NCBI RefSeq assembly: GCF_011602085.1
Contig: NZ_JAAONY010000001.1
Coordinates: 1,674,001 to 1,738,000, forward strand
Direction: 5' to 3'
Length of the DNA stretch: 64,000 nucleotides
Source: Pseudoteredinibacter isoporae
Lineage (GTDB): Bacteria > Pseudomonadota > Gammaproteobacteria > Pseudomonadales > Cellvibrionaceae
Shown: piece after piece, positions 29,253 to 38,787 of the stretch
Layout: each line of letters opens with the position of its first letter
Numbering within the stretch: position 1 is the first letter of the stretch
Program-made: the position numbers and the translations under genes
Notes under the pieces: model-generated
What the model was told of the DNA's origin: nothing
Databases searched by the model: none
What the model saw: the letters and a program-made list of their open reading frames with translations, nothing else

Positions 29253-31169
29253 TTGAACGATATGTCAAAAAACCTTGTATTGTGGCTGGTCATTGCGGCA
29301 GTGTTATTTGCTGTCTTCCAAAACATCAATGGCCAGACCAAGCAGAAGCCACTGGTTTATTCTGACTTTATTGCCGAGGTTCGCTCCGGGCAGGTTCAGA
29401 AGGTTGTCGTTGACGGCCTGATTATTCACGGTGAGCGCCGTGATGGTTCTACCTTTCAGGTAGTTCGCCCGCAAGTTGCTGACAACAAACTGATGGATGA
29501 TCTGTACAACCACAAGGTGCAGGTTGAAGGTAAGTTACCTGAAAAGCCGAGTATCTGGCAGCAGCTCCTCGTAGCGAGTTTCCCTATTCTGATTATTCTC
29601 GTGATCTTCATGTTCTTTATGCGCCAAATGCAAGGTGGTGCAGGTGGACGTGGTGGTCCAATGAGCTTTGGCAAGAGCAAGGCGCGTCTTTTGGGTGAAG
29701 ATCAGGTGAAAACCACCTTCGCCGACGTAGCGGGTGTAGATGAAGCCAAAGAAGAAGTTCAAGAGCTGGTGGAATACCTGCGCGACCCTTCGAAGTTCCA
29801 GCGTCTGGGTGGCCAGATTCCTCGTGGTGTGTTGATGGCCGGTCCTCCGGGTACCGGTAAAACGCTGTTGGCAAAAGCCATCGCCGGTGAAGCCAAGGTA
29901 CCGTTTTTCTCTATTTCCGGTTCCGACTTTGTTGAAATGTTTGTAGGTGTGGGTGCGAGCCGCGTACGTGACATGTTCGACCAGGCTAAGAAACAGGCCC
30001 CCTGTATTATCTTTATTGATGAGATCGATGCGGTCGGTCGTCATCGTGGTGGTGGTCACGGTGGTGGTCACGATGAGCGTGAGCAAACCTTGAACCAATT
30101 GCTGGTGGAAATGGACGGCTTTGAAGGCAACGAAGGCGTTATCGTCATGGCTGCTACCAACCGTGCGGATGTTTTGGATAAAGCGTTGATGCGTCCGGGT
30201 CGTTTTGACCGTCAGGTTCATGTGGGTCTGCCAGACATTCGCGGCCGTGAGCAAATCCTGAAAGTTCATATGCGCAAAGTGCCGATGGACGATGCAGTAA
30301 AAGCCTCCGTAATTGCTCGTGGTACCCCGGGTTTCTCCGGTGCCGATTTGATGAACCTGGTGAACGAAGCGGCATTGTTTGCAGCGCGTGCCAACAAGCG
30401 CACCGTGAGCATGGAAGATTTTGAAAAAGCGCGCGATAAAATCATGATGGGTGCCGAGCGCAAGTCCATGGTGATGAGCGAAGACGACAAGATCATGACG
30501 GCGTATCACGAAGCGGGTCATGCCATCGTTGGTTACTTGATGCCCGAGCACGATCCAGTGCACAAGGTAACGATTATTCCTCGTGGTGGTGCTTTGGGTG
30601 TTACCCAGTTCCTGCCGGAAGATGATAAATACAGCCACAGTCGTCGTTACCTGCTGGGTCAGATTTCTACCCTGTACGGTGGTCGAATTGCAGAAGAGAT
30701 GACCGGTGGTGCCGATGCGGTTTCTACGGGTGCGTCCAGCGATATTGATCGCGCCACGAAAATTGCCCGCGGTATGGTGATGAAGTGGGGCTTGTCCGAG
30801 AAGCTGGGTCCATTGGCTTACGGTGAAGATGAAGGTCAGTACCCTGGCATGTCTTCACCGAATTATTCCGGTGCGACGTCCAAAGTGATCGACGAAGAAG
30901 TGCGCAGCATTATCGATGATCGTTACAAGGTTGCTGAAGGCATTCTTGAAGAAAATCGCGATATTCTGGAATCCATGAAAGACGCTCTGATCGAATACGA
31001 AACCATCGATTCCGAGCAGGTGGAAGATTTGATGAACCGCCGCCAGGTTCGTCCACCTCGCGATTGGGACGACAGTGATTTCAACAGTCATATCAAGACG
31101 GAAAAGAAAGACAAGCCCGATTCGGATAAATCCACAGGTCCTATCGGAGGACCTGCCAACGAAAGCTAA
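29253..31169 (+). CDS. ftsH: ATP-dependent zinc metalloprotease FtsH
   Basis: A 638-residue membrane AAA+ protease. Two N-terminal membrane segments ([16 protein letters not shown] and [18 protein letters not shown]) enclose a periplasmic domain; then Walker A GPPGTGKT, Walker B IIFIDEID, the pore FVG loop ([15 protein letters not shown]), the second region of homology ([19 protein letters not shown]), and the zinc site HEAGH. FtsH degrades sigma-32, LpxC and damaged membrane proteins in E. coli. TTG 29253 is the likely start, 8 bases after GAGG; ATG 29262 is too far from it. Gene order rlmE-ftsH-folP-glmM is conserved. Confidence 0.98.
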   Translation: MNDMSKNLVLWLVIAAVLFAVFQNINGQTKQKPLVYSDFIAEVRSGQVQKVVVDGLIIHGERRDGSTFQVVRPQVADNKLMDDLYNHKVQVEGKLPEKPSIWQQLLVASFPILIILVIFMFFMRQMQGGAGGRGGPMSFGKSKARLLGEDQVKTTFADVAGVDEAKEEVQELVEYLRDPSKFQRLGGQIPRGVLMAGPPGTGKTLLAKAIAGEAKVPFFSISGSDFVEMFVGVGASRVRDMFDQAKKQAPCIIFIDEIDAVGRHRGGGHGGGHDEREQTLNQLLVEMDGFEGNEGVIVMAATNRADVLDKALMRPGRFDRQVHVGLPDIRGREQILKVHMRKVPMDDAVKASVIARGTPGFSGADLMNLVNEAALFAARANKRTVSMEDFEKARDKIMMGAERKSMVMSEDDKIMTAYHEAGHAIVGYLMPEHDPVHKVTIIPRGGALGVTQFLPEDDKYSHSRRYLLGQISTLYGGRIAEEMTGGADAVSTGASSDIDRATKIARGMVMKWGLSEKLGPLAYGEDEGQYPGMSSPNYSGATSKVIDEEVRSIIDDRYKVAEGILEENRDILESMKDALIEYETIDSEQVEDLMNRRQVRPPRDWDDSDFNSHIKTEKKDKPDSDKSTGPIGGPANES

Positions 31170-31186
31170 GCGCATCGCGCTTAGTC

Positions 31187-31224
31187 TGGCCGCCGTTACT
31201 CGTTAACTGCGGCCATTTTTATTT
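31187..31224 (+). terminator. ftsH terminator
   Basis: Arms TGGCCGC and GCGGCCA, a loop of 15 that can fold further, then TTTTTATTTT. Just before it a second perfect hairpin (CTAAGCGC-ATC-GCGCTTAG, 31166-31184) contains the ftsH stop codon. Transcription may still pass into folP at a reduced level. Confidence 0.75.
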
Positions 31225-31276
31225 TCTGCCCATTGAAAAATGATCAATACATCCGTTTTCCAGAGCGCTGGTATTT

Positions 31277-32134
31277 ATGTCTTCTACAATTCTTGATTGC
31301 GCTGGCAAATCGTTGGATCTCAGCAAGCCCAGGATCATGGGCATTCTGAATACCACTCCTGATTCTTTTTCCGATGGTGGCAACAGCTACCAGCAAGGTC
31401 GTTTGGATCTTGATCTTGCCCTCAAGCGTGCGGCGCAAATGCAAGCTGATGGCGCTAGCATTATTGATGTCGGGGGGGAATCCACTCGCCCGGGTGCGGC
31501 CAAGGTTTCTGCACAAGAAGAAATGGATCGCGTAATCCCTGTGGTGGAACGAATTGCGAAAGAGTTGGATGTCATTATATCGGTCGACAGCAGTAGCCCG
31601 GCATTGATGAAAGAGGCCGCGGAGGTTGGAGCCGGTTTGATCAATGATGTGCGTGCCCTGCAACGTGAAGGCGCCGTTGAGATGGCGGCCGAGCTAAAAC
31701 TGCCGGTGTGCCTGATGCATATGCAGGGGCAGCCGGGCACCATGCAGGATCAACCCGAATACAGCAATGTGGTGGAAGAGGTTACCGCATTTCTGAGTGA
31801 GCGGGTGGACAGTTGTGTCGCAGCGGGGATTGATCGAGAGCAAATAATATTGGATCCAGGTTTTGGTTTTGGCAAAACCCTGGAGCATAATGTGGAATTG
31901 CTGCGTAATATGTCCGCCCTGAAAAATGCACTGGGTTTGCCCGTGTTGGCGGGCTTATCGCGCAAGTCGATGTTGCAAGGTTTATTGCAGAGACCTGTTG
32001 AACAGCGCTTGGCGGGTAGCTTGGGGGTGGCCATGTTGGCTCTGCAACAAGAGGCCGCCATTTTACGTGTTCACGATGTGGCGGAAAGTCGCGACATTCT
32101 GGAGTTGTACTGGCAGATTGAAGCCAGTCGCTGA
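31277..32134 (+). CDS. folP: Dihydropteroate synthase
   Basis: A 285-residue FolP, the sulfonamide target that joins 6-hydroxymethyl-7,8-dihydropterin pyrophosphate and p-aminobenzoate. Conserved blocks: GILNTTPDSFSDGG (pyrophosphate loop), IIDVGGESTRPGA, VDSSSPALMKEA, NDVRALQ, LMHMQGQPGTMQ, ILDPGFGFGKT and LAGLSRKSML. It lies between ftsH and glmM as in E. coli. Confidence 0.97.
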   Translation: MSSTILDCAGKSLDLSKPRIMGILNTTPDSFSDGGNSYQQGRLDLDLALKRAAQMQADGASIIDVGGESTRPGAAKVSAQEEMDRVIPVVERIAKELDVIISVDSSSPALMKEAAEVGAGLINDVRALQREGAVEMAAELKLPVCLMHMQGQPGTMQDQPEYSNVVEEVTAFLSERVDSCVAAGIDREQIILDPGFGFGKTLEHNVELLRNMSALKNALGLPVLAGLSRKSMLQGLLQRPVEQRLAGSLGVAMLALQQEAAILRVHDVAESRDILELYWQIEASR

Positions 32135-32199
32135 TAACTATTTATTGAAACAAGATTGGCGCCGCGCCAGGGAAATAATTGACCGGGACGGGGGAGATT

Positions 32200-33549
32200 A
32201 TGAGCAGACAGTATTTTGGTACCGACGGTATTCGAGGCAAAGTAGGCGAGCAGCCTATCACGCCCGACTTTGTATTGAAGTTGGGCTGGGCCGCAGGCCG
32301 GGCCCTGGCAGAGAGCATTAAGGCTTCGGGTGGCCGCAATCAGATTCTGATTGGAAAAGACACCCGTATCTCGGGCTATATGTTTGAGTCTGCACTGGAG
32401 GCTGGGCTGATTAACGCCGGTATCGATGTGGGCTTGTTGGGGCCAATGCCGACGCCAGCCATTGCGTATTTAACCCGAACTTTTCAAGCCACTGCAGGCA
32501 TCGTAATCAGTGCGTCGCACAACCCTTATTACGACAACGGCATCAAATTCTTCAGTCGCCAGGGCACCAAGCTTAATGACGATATTGAACTGGCCATCGA
32601 AGCTGAAATCGATAAGCCCATGTACACCACCGAAGGTAAGCTTGGTAAGGCGATGCGCATTACTGACGCCGCCGGCCGCTATGTGGAATTCTGTAAGGGC
32701 ACTGTGCCCTGGGGGTTCAGCTTACAGGGCATGACCATCGTTCTGGATTGTGCCAACGGCGCTACCTATCACGTGGCGCCTGCGGTATTCCAAGAGCTGG
32801 GTGCCAAAGTCATCAGCATTGCGGTAGAGCCAGATGGTCTCAACATTAACCGTGGTTGCGGTTCCACTCACCCTGAAATGCTGCGTGACAAAGTGGTCGA
32901 AACCGGAGCTGATCTCGGCATTGCCTTTGATGGTGATGGCGACCGGGTGCTGTTTGTGGACGGCCATGGTGAAGTAATCGACGGCGACGAGCTACTGTAC
33001 ATCATTGCTGCCCATCGTGCCGGTGGTGAGCACGGTTGCAATGGCGTAGTGGGAACCCTGATGAGTAACTTTGGTTTTGAGCTCGCCTTGAAAGATATGG
33101 GTGTGCCGTTTGTGCGCGCCAAGGTGGGCGACCGTTACGTGATCGAAGCCATGAAGCAGAATCAGTGGCTGCTGGGTGGCGAGTCCTCTGGTCATATCGT
33201 ATGCAGTGATGTGACCACAACCGGTGATGGCATTGTGGCTGCCCTTCAGGTGCTGCTGGCCGTCGTTGAGCAGGGCAAGAGCCTGCACGAGTTGAAAAAC
33301 GGCATGAACAAACTCCCGCAAACCATGATCAATGTGCGCCGCAACAAGGTAATCGATCTGGCGGAAAACCAGAATATTCAGAAGGCAATATCTGCTGCTG
33401 AAACGGCTATGGCGGGTCGTGGTCGTGTATTGTTGCGCCCCTCGGGTACCGAGCCGGTGATTCGGGTTATGGCTGAAGGTGAAGACAGTCAGCTGGTGGG
33501 TCAGCTGGCCCAGGAACTGGCCGAAGTGGTGGAAAAAGAGGTCGCATAG
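32200..33549 (+). CDS. glmM: Phosphoglucosamine mutase
   Basis: A 449-residue GlmM that interconverts glucosamine-6-phosphate and glucosamine-1-phosphate for UDP-GlcNAc synthesis. Features: [12 protein letters not shown] at the start, the phosphoserine loop [19 protein letters not shown] (Ser near position 102), the metal loop DGDGDR, and the sugar/phosphate-binding [16 protein letters not shown] 32200 has GGGGGAG upstream; a TTG seven codons earlier is less likely. It is 65 bp after folP. Confidence 0.97.
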   Translation: MSRQYFGTDGIRGKVGEQPITPDFVLKLGWAAGRALAESIKASGGRNQILIGKDTRISGYMFESALEAGLINAGIDVGLLGPMPTPAIAYLTRTFQATAGIVISASHNPYYDNGIKFFSRQGTKLNDDIELAIEAEIDKPMYTTEGKLGKAMRITDAAGRYVEFCKGTVPWGFSLQGMTIVLDCANGATYHVAPAVFQELGAKVISIAVEPDGLNINRGCGSTHPEMLRDKVVETGADLGIAFDGDGDRVLFVDGHGEVIDGDELLYIIAAHRAGGEHGCNGVVGTLMSNFGFELALKDMGVPFVRAKVGDRYVIEAMKQNQWLLGGESSGHIVCSDVTTTGDGIVAALQVLLAVVEQGKSLHELKNGMNKLPQTMINVRRNKVIDLAENQNIQKAISAAETAMAGRGRVLLRPSGTEPVIRVMAEGEDSQLVGQLAQELAEVVEKEVA

Positions 33550-33743
33550 ACCTCGCTGCAGCCCAGACCGCTAAAGCGTTTGCGAGATGCCGGTATTACG
33601 CGCATTAAGCCCTTGTTTTGTTTGCAAGTTTAGCGTCACTCATATACCATTGGCGCCCGCTTTTGGCAGCAGGCAAAACCCATGGTTTAAGCGGCTGAAA
33701 AGCAGTTAATTTTTGATCGTGGAATGACACAAAGAAGGCAGCT

Positions 33744-34481
33744 ATGGCAAAACCCCTGGTGCTAGGCAATTGGAAAATGAACGGGTCTATCCCCGCCAAT
33801 GCCGAATTGCTGAAAGGCTTGCGTGACTGGGATGCCAGCAAAGTTTCCTTAGGTGTTTGCCCACCGGCAATTTACTTGCCGCAGTGTCAGGTTGTTCTCA
33901 ACGGCAGCGATGTTGCCTGGGGCGGCCAGGACATGAGCGAACATGACTCAGGTGCCTACACTGGTGAGATTTCCTCACAGATGTTGGGCGAGCTGGGTTG
34001 TCAGTATGTCATTCTTGGGCATTCTGAGCGTCGCCAATACCACGCCGAGAGCGATGAGCTGGTTGCGAACAAATGCGCAGCCGCATTAAAGGCATCTCTG
34101 GTGCCAGTATTGTGCATCGGCGAAAGCCAGGCCGAACGTGAGGCCGGTGAAACCCTCGCTGTGATTGAGCGTCAGTTGATGACGGTTATTAATCACCTGG
34201 GTTTGGAAGCCATGGCCAATACCGTGGTCGCCTACGAGCCCGTTTGGGCGATTGGTACCGGCTTAAGCGCCAGCCCGGAGCAGGCGCAAGAAGTACACGC
34301 TTATATTCGTTCTCGCCTGGGCGACGTAGCGAACAGCGTACAGATTTTATATGGCGGCAGTGTCAAACCCGACAATGCCGCTGAATTATTTGCCAAGCCC
34401 GATATCGACGGTGCCTTGGTAGGCGGAGCCTCACTAAAGGCAGACGACTTTTTAGCCATCGCAAAAGCGGCTGTGCGCTAA
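33744..34481 (+). CDS. tpiA: Triose-phosphate isomerase
   Basis: A 245-residue TIM barrel enzyme interconverting dihydroxyacetone phosphate and glyceraldehyde-3-phosphate. Motifs: LGNWKMNGS (Asn and Lys of the active site), ILGHSERRQYH (catalytic His), AYEPVWAIGTG (catalytic Glu and the loop 6 hinge) and YGGSVKPDN (phosphate grip). It lies between glmM and secG, the usual place in Pseudomonas-type genomes. Confidence 0.98.
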   Translation: MAKPLVLGNWKMNGSIPANAELLKGLRDWDASKVSLGVCPPAIYLPQCQVVLNGSDVAWGGQDMSEHDSGAYTGEISSQMLGELGCQYVILGHSERRQYHAESDELVANKCAAALKASLVPVLCIGESQAEREAGETLAVIERQLMTVINHLGLEAMANTVVAYEPVWAIGTGLSASPEQAQEVHAYIRSRLGDVANSVQILYGGSVKPDNAAELFAKPDIDGALVGGASLKADDFLAIAKAAVR

Positions 34482-34514
34482 CAAGTTAATAGACGAGAAA
34501 CGCAAGAGCGTAAT

Positions 34515-35042
34515 ATGGATAAGATTATTCTGATCGTACACATGCTGACAGCACTGGGCATTATCGGCCTGATTCTGCTGCAGCAAGGTAAAGGTGCCGA
34601 AGCTGGTGCTTCCTTCGGTGGTGGTGCATCCCAGACCGTATTTGGTAGTTCCGGTGGCGGTAACTTTTTCACCCGCGCCACAGCGATCCTGGCGACTATC
34701 TTTTTTGTGACCAGTTTTGGTCTGGCCATTGTAGCCAAGCAAAACGCCGGCGTAAGCGTTGATGAAGGCATTCCTACTCTGCAAGTTGAGCCAGAGTCTG
34801 ATATTCCTGCGGCTGCAAGCGACGAACTTTCCGATTCTGATTTGCCAAGCCTGCAAGGCGACGTCGCTGAAGAAGCCAGCGCCGTTACTGACAATGCAGC
34901 AAATGAAGTCAGCGATGCAGCAAGCGCCGCCATGGATCAAGCGGCCGAAACCGCCGAAGCCGCTGCACAGAATTTGCAAGAACAAGCCACCGAAGCTGCT
35001 GCGGCAGCCGAGGAAAAAGTTGAGGAAAACACACCTCAATAA
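34515..35042 (+). CDS. secG: Preprotein translocase subunit SecG, with extended C-terminus
   Basis: A 175-residue SecG. The N-terminal 80 residues are typical: IILIVHMLTALGIIGLILLQ, the conserved cytoplasmic loop GKGAEAGASFGGGASQTVFGSSG and a second membrane segment. SecG assists SecYE by easing SecA-driven translocation. The remaining 95 residues are acidic and very alanine-rich, likely disordered and in the periplasm if both membrane spans are used; E. coli SecG is 110 residues. The gene ends 10 bp before tRNA-Leu, so they are likely co-transcribed. Confidence 0.93.
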   Translation: MDKIILIVHMLTALGIIGLILLQQGKGAEAGASFGGGASQTVFGSSGGGNFFTRATAILATIFFVTSFGLAIVAKQNAGVSVDEGIPTLQVEPESDIPAAASDELSDSDLPSLQGDVAEEASAVTDNAANEVSDAASAAMDQAAETAEAAAQNLQEQATEAAAAAEEKVEENTPQ

Positions 35043-35052
35043 TCACGTTTTA

Positions 35053-35139
35053 GCCGAAGTGGTGGAATTGGTAGACACGCCATCTTGAGGGGGTGGTGAG
35101 CTAACGCTCGTGCGGGTTCAAGTCCCGCCTTCGGCACCA
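35053..35139 (+). tRNA. tRNA-Leu (anticodon GAG)
   Basis: An 87-nt class II tRNA with encoded CCA. Acceptor arms GCCGAAG and CTTCGGC, D-arm region GGTGGAATTGGTAGACAC, anticodon stem CCATC/GGTGG with loop TTGAGGG (anticodon GAG), a long variable arm around GAGCTAACGCTC and T-loop GGGTTCAAGTCCC. The sequence closely follows E. coli tRNA-Leu(GAG). Its position after secG is the usual one in this group. Confidence 0.96.
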
Positions 35140-35174
35140 AATTGATAATTGCAATATTTTTGCAGCTTATCCCC

Positions 35175-35207
35175 AAAAGCCCCGCTAGTCGGGGCTTTTG
35201 CTTTTTT
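35175..35207 (+). terminator. Terminator after tRNA-Leu
   Basis: AAAAGCCCCG and CGGGGCTTTT arms around CTAGT, followed by GCTTTTTT. It ends the tpiA-secG-tRNA unit. Confidence 0.88.
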
Positions 35208-35351
35208 AAAGATCTTCTTTAAATTTTCTAATTTTCCCTTCCATAATAAATTGTTTACTTTCGAAGTCTTTTAAACTGTATTTCTAGGTATCTGGCTTCT
35301 ATATCACCCAGTATCTAAATCTTATGTATTTAGTTTCGGTAATAATCACTA

Positions 35352-35696
35352 CTAGTGAATATGACCCGGTTCCCAAAACCAGTGCTGATGAAAGTGTATT
35401 TCACGTTTGCCGTTTTCATCTTTACCTCCAATTCCTGGGTGTTTATATGGCGTAAATCCGACCCATATTGCTAAGGCAATCGAGAGCACGTAAGCACTTC
35501 CATTGATGATTTTTCCTTTTCTGAATAACTCCCAAAGAAACTTGGTAGAAAGAGCGAGAATTAGCAGGATATAGAGAAACCCTGGCAGGCCACCAAATAC
35601 CAAGATAATCATTGGAAGCCACATAATAATGACGAAGAGCCATGACCACCTAAGGGCCAGCATTTTGATTGGGGTTGTTCCTTCATTTTTAGGCAT
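35352..35696 (-). CDS. Small membrane protein of unknown function
   Basis: A 114-residue protein with about three hydrophobic segments (WSWLFVIIMWLPMIILVFG, LPGFLYILLILALS and AYVLSIALAIWVGF) and a His-rich C-terminus (HFHQHWFWEPGHIH). I do not recognise the family. It is in an AT-richer stretch and lies 46 bp downstream of the TonB-C gene on the same strand, so the two may be an operon. The His-rich end could bind metal, but this is speculation. Confidence 0.6.
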   Translation of the reverse strand: MPKNEGTTPIKMLALRWSWLFVIIMWLPMIILVFGGLPGFLYILLILALSTKFLWELFRKGKIINGSAYVLSIALAIWVGFTPYKHPGIGGKDENGKREIHFHQHWFWEPGHIH

Positions 35697-35742
35697 GGTT
35701 TTTCATCCTGAATCCATTGGCGTTTTGTAGTGGGTAGGAATC

Positions 35743-36795
35743 TTAGAGCTGCTCTAACAGTATGAGTTCGCTTGAGCTTTCTCCGTATATAAACGCCGTA
35801 CAATTTTTCCAATCAGAAGGCAGTTTAAATAGGCTGAATTCTTTATTTAGATTAATAGTTTGAGTTTTATTTGAGCAGCGTATTTCAAGGCGATCCAGCT
35901 TTCCGCTTAAAGTCTCTATGCCAATGGTTCTTCGGTATAGATTGTGAATCCAGGGGGCTTCGCTTGTTGAAATTGAGCCCCTTATAGAGAATTGAGGGTG
36001 TTTGAAGATGGCTTTCTCTAGTTGTACTTTATGCTCAAGCGCCTTTGATTTCTCGGTGCTGTTTTCAGCAAGCTGGTCAATCAGTTTGCTTGTCTTGAAG
36101 GCATCGGCAATCAGATTATTTTTGGCTTGTGCGTAGTACAAGCTAATGAGAGCATTCGATAAAATTGATTTTGGGAGTCCTTGATTTCCATATATGACAG
36201 CGCCTTTAAGTTGTTTTATATACTCTCCAGTATCCCCAATCTTTTGATAGTAAATCGATTTCAACATGTGCAACCAGGCAATTTCATAACGGTTGCTGGT
36301 ATGTTTCGATTCTAATTCTTTGATGGAGTAGGAGGCGGCTTCTAGCTCTCCACTAATAATATTTTGGTGGATATCATGATAACGACTCAGAAAACCCTTG
36401 TAAGCCTTCTGATGCTTTTTCCTAATTTTGAAGTTTATAATTAATTCATTGTCACTACTTGCAATAGAATGTCCATTTTGAGTAGCAGGTGTATATTTCA
36501 CCTTTCTGGCCGCCATTTTGGCATACATTTCAAAATTTCGATTTCCAGATGAATCAATCAGTATTGGTTCTTTCACATTGCCTTGCTCATCAATGATCAC
36601 GCTAAACACTACCCATCCTTCGATTCCGGCCAGCAATTCTGCTCGCGGATACCGTGGTGTTGATTTGCGGACAATCTCTGCTTGCGTGAAGCCAGAGTCA
36701 GTAAGCCCAAATCCCTTGGCTGGGGCTTGTGCGTTTGAAAGCGAGATTAGGGCAATTTGGAGGGCAAGTGTGCTTAATGGGATAAGGCTGCGCAT
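35743..36795 (-). CDS. Exported protein with TonB C-terminal-like domain
   Basis: A 350-residue protein with a signal peptide (LIPLSTLALQIALISLSNAQA). Residues about 45-120 form a TonB-C-like domain: TPRYPRAELLAGIEGWVVFSV, IDEQGNVKEPILIDSSG, KVKYTPATQNG. The rest is helical with tetratricopeptide-like spacing in the middle (IAWLHMLKSIYYQKIGDTGEY, SNALISLYYAQAKNN), then a beta-rich C-terminal part. No N-terminal membrane helix beyond the signal and no proline-rich spanner are present, so it is not a conventional TonB. ATG 36795 has AAGGA upstream; the frame back to 36930 does not. Function unknown. Confidence 0.7.
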   Translation of the reverse strand: MRSLIPLSTLALQIALISLSNAQAPAKGFGLTDSGFTQAEIVRKSTPRYPRAELLAGIEGWVVFSVIIDEQGNVKEPILIDSSGNRNFEMYAKMAARKVKYTPATQNGHSIASSDNELIINFKIRKKHQKAYKGFLSRYHDIHQNIISGELEAASYSIKELESKHTSNRYEIAWLHMLKSIYYQKIGDTGEYIKQLKGAVIYGNQGLPKSILSNALISLYYAQAKNNLIADAFKTSKLIDQLAENSTEKSKALEHKVQLEKAIFKHPQFSIRGSISTSEAPWIHNLYRRTIGIETLSGKLDRLEIRCSNKTQTINLNKEFSLFKLPSDWKNCTAFIYGESSSELILLEQL

Positions 36796-37038
36796 ACTAC
36801 AATCCTTGTAAAATCGGTTGGTATTACAACACAAGGATCCGAATTCTAACAAGTAAGTGATACTGAGGGGGATTTGATGATTGTGTGGGCTTAGGTTTGA
36901 AAGGTATCTAAATGTTGTAATATGTGCCAAATAAGGTCAAATTGATATAAGCTTCGGGCTCTAACTACCTATATTTCATAGACTTAATGTAAACTACACT
37001 CTATTGTTTAACTATCTCTATTTCAAAGAGCAGCTATC

Positions 37039-37290
37039 GTGGTAAAGAAACTCTCAACATACTTGCTTGGAGCCGCATTGGCGCTGATCTGTAGCCTGGC
37101 TGTGGCTACCAGTTCGATTGTTGCTCCTTTGAGTGATGAGTATGAGGTTGTTTACCGTTGCCAGAACGATTGTGTTCTCGTGCTTCTGCCTACGGGCAAG
37201 TATGGCGTGAAAGACTCTGAGGGTGGTTGGGTAACCACTACCGTCAGAAAGTTAAAAGATACGATTAAGACGCCAGGCTTCTCTTTCTAG
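37039..37290 (+). CDS. Small exported protein of unknown function
   Basis: An 83-residue protein starting at GTG with an evident signal peptide (KLSTYLLGAALALICSLAVA). The mature part is about 58 residues with a CQNDC pair that could form a disulfide. Codon composition looks coding and the next gene is 54 bp downstream on the same strand. Not recognised. Confidence 0.55.
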   Translation: MVKKLSTYLLGAALALICSLAVATSSIVAPLSDEYEVVYRCQNDCVLVLLPTGKYGVKDSEGGWVTTTVRKLKDTIKTPGFSF

Positions 37291-37344
37291 CGGGTGCTTT
37301 GTTTCCCCGTTCCTCACATGGCATGTAAGTAAGGCTTTATCGAC

Positions 37345-38142
37345 ATGAATCGCTTTGCCCTGTTTTCTGTTTTGGTTATCGGCCTGTGCGCCGCCGCTTA
37401 CTACGTCTATATGATGCCCGACTCAAGTAAAGCTGGGGTGGCAACACTGGTCGAGCCAGCAGGTTTAGATATTGCCAAAAGAGATGTCAGGCCGCCTCGT
37501 ACCGTTGGTGAACTTACGGTAGATTCAACATCGTCTTCTCAATCAAATACACAAACCCAGCCTCAAAGCTCCAATAACAATCCATCTATGCCGTCACCTG
37601 CGATATCAAGTCGTGATGTGCAGGCGGATATTGAAGGTTTGCTCTTGGATAAAAGTGGCGGAGCGGTTCGCGCTCGTACGGCCGTACATGTGATCGTTGA
37701 TTCCGAAGGTTTTTCCAATCTGGTGTCTCAGTTGGATTTTCATGCCGAGTCTTCACCTAATACAGTGATGTATGAAGCCTCACTGGAAGAGGGCTTCAGA
37801 AACCTGAACAATGAGATTCAAAACGCCACCATTCTGTATGACGATTTCGCCTGTACCGAAAACATGTGTATTGGGCAGGTTCGTATTTATGGAAATGACG
37901 AAAGTTACAATGCCGATACTATATCCGAGAAAATCCTGAGCTCTATCAATGAGCAGGAAGAGTATTCAAACACTTCTGTCGTCAGCCATATGGAAGATCA
38001 GCTTGATCATCAATTGATGAATTACATTATCAATTTTCCCAGTGAAGGCGATGCGCCAACCGTTGTGATGGAAAATGCGGTTAATCAGGAGTTGAGGTTT
38101 GTAAGTGGCAGTGATGAAGAGCCTGCAAGTCGAAGCGAGTAA
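37345..38142 (+). CDS. Membrane-anchored protein of unknown function
   Basis: A 265-residue protein with one N-terminal membrane segment (ALFSVLVIGLCAAAYYVYM), a Ser/Gln/Asn-rich linker (about residues 55-85) and a soluble domain containing FACTENMCIGQVRIYG, a possible disulfide pair. It probably sits in the inner membrane facing the periplasm. Likely in one operon with the 83-aa protein before it. No family recognised. Confidence 0.65.
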   Translation: MNRFALFSVLVIGLCAAAYYVYMMPDSSKAGVATLVEPAGLDIAKRDVRPPRTVGELTVDSTSSSQSNTQTQPQSSNNNPSMPSPAISSRDVQADIEGLLLDKSGGAVRARTAVHVIVDSEGFSNLVSQLDFHAESSPNTVMYEASLEEGFRNLNNEIQNATILYDDFACTENMCIGQVRIYGNDESYNADTISEKILSSINEQEEYSNTSVVSHMEDQLDHQLMNYIINFPSEGDAPTVVMENAVNQELRFVSGSDEEPASRSE

Positions 38143-38202
38143 AGTTAATCGCAGAAAACCGGAAGCCTGTTTTTAACTAATGGCTTCTGGAACAGAAACA
38201 CC

Positions 38203-38667
38203 TTAAGAACCAAAATCCTTACACATCAGATCAATCTCTATTCCCCTATGAGTAAGACGCTCTAAAACCTTCCAGCCAAGGCTGGCGTATAGCTGAGTAG
38301 CAAACTCTGTATAGAGGTAGAGCTTCTTGATACCCGCCAACTGGGCTTCGCGTTCACAATGCTGAACCAGGGATGTTGCAATGCCTTGCTTACGCCAATT
38401 TTCTTTTACATATACCGCGGCTAACCACGGGGAAAGTTCCGGGTGTGTCTCCAAATCCTGTTGGACCAAGGCTGCGGAGCCACAAAACTCAGAATCTTCC
38501 AGCGCAATAAATATCGATGGAATACCCTGGGGTGTGGCCGCCCGGTTTATTGAGGCGATTCTTTTCTCAATAGTAACGGCGGGATTCAAATGTTCCCATT
38601 CGCTTTGATGTAGTTCAGCGATTTCCGGAATCAAGTGTTTATGATCAGCCAGGGGTTCGATATTCAT
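38203..38667 (-). CDS. GNAT-family N-acetyltransferase
   Basis: A 154-residue single GNAT domain. The acetyl-CoA pyrophosphate loop is NWRKQGIATSLVQHCE (Q/RxxGxA pattern), preceded by the beta strand AAVYVKE and followed by KKLYLYTEFATQLYASLGWKVLERL. The substrate is unknown; many similar short GNAT proteins acetylate small amines or drugs. It stands alone, convergent with the preceding gene. Confidence 0.88.
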   Translation of the reverse strand: MNIEPLADHKHLIPEIAELHQSEWEHLNPAVTIEKRIASINRAATPQGIPSIFIALEDSEFCGSAALVQQDLETHPELSPWLAAVYVKENWRKQGIATSLVQHCEREAQLAGIKKLYLYTEFATQLYASLGWKVLERLTHRGIEIDLMCKDFGS

Positions 38668-38787
38668 TGGTCTTTTTTAACATGATCGAGATTTATTTCA
38701 TTGTATCTATGCGAAGCCCAACCCGTAAACCTTCTCACAGCTCCTGTGGTACTCTCGTGACAAACTGAAAGTTTGACGTCTTGAAAT

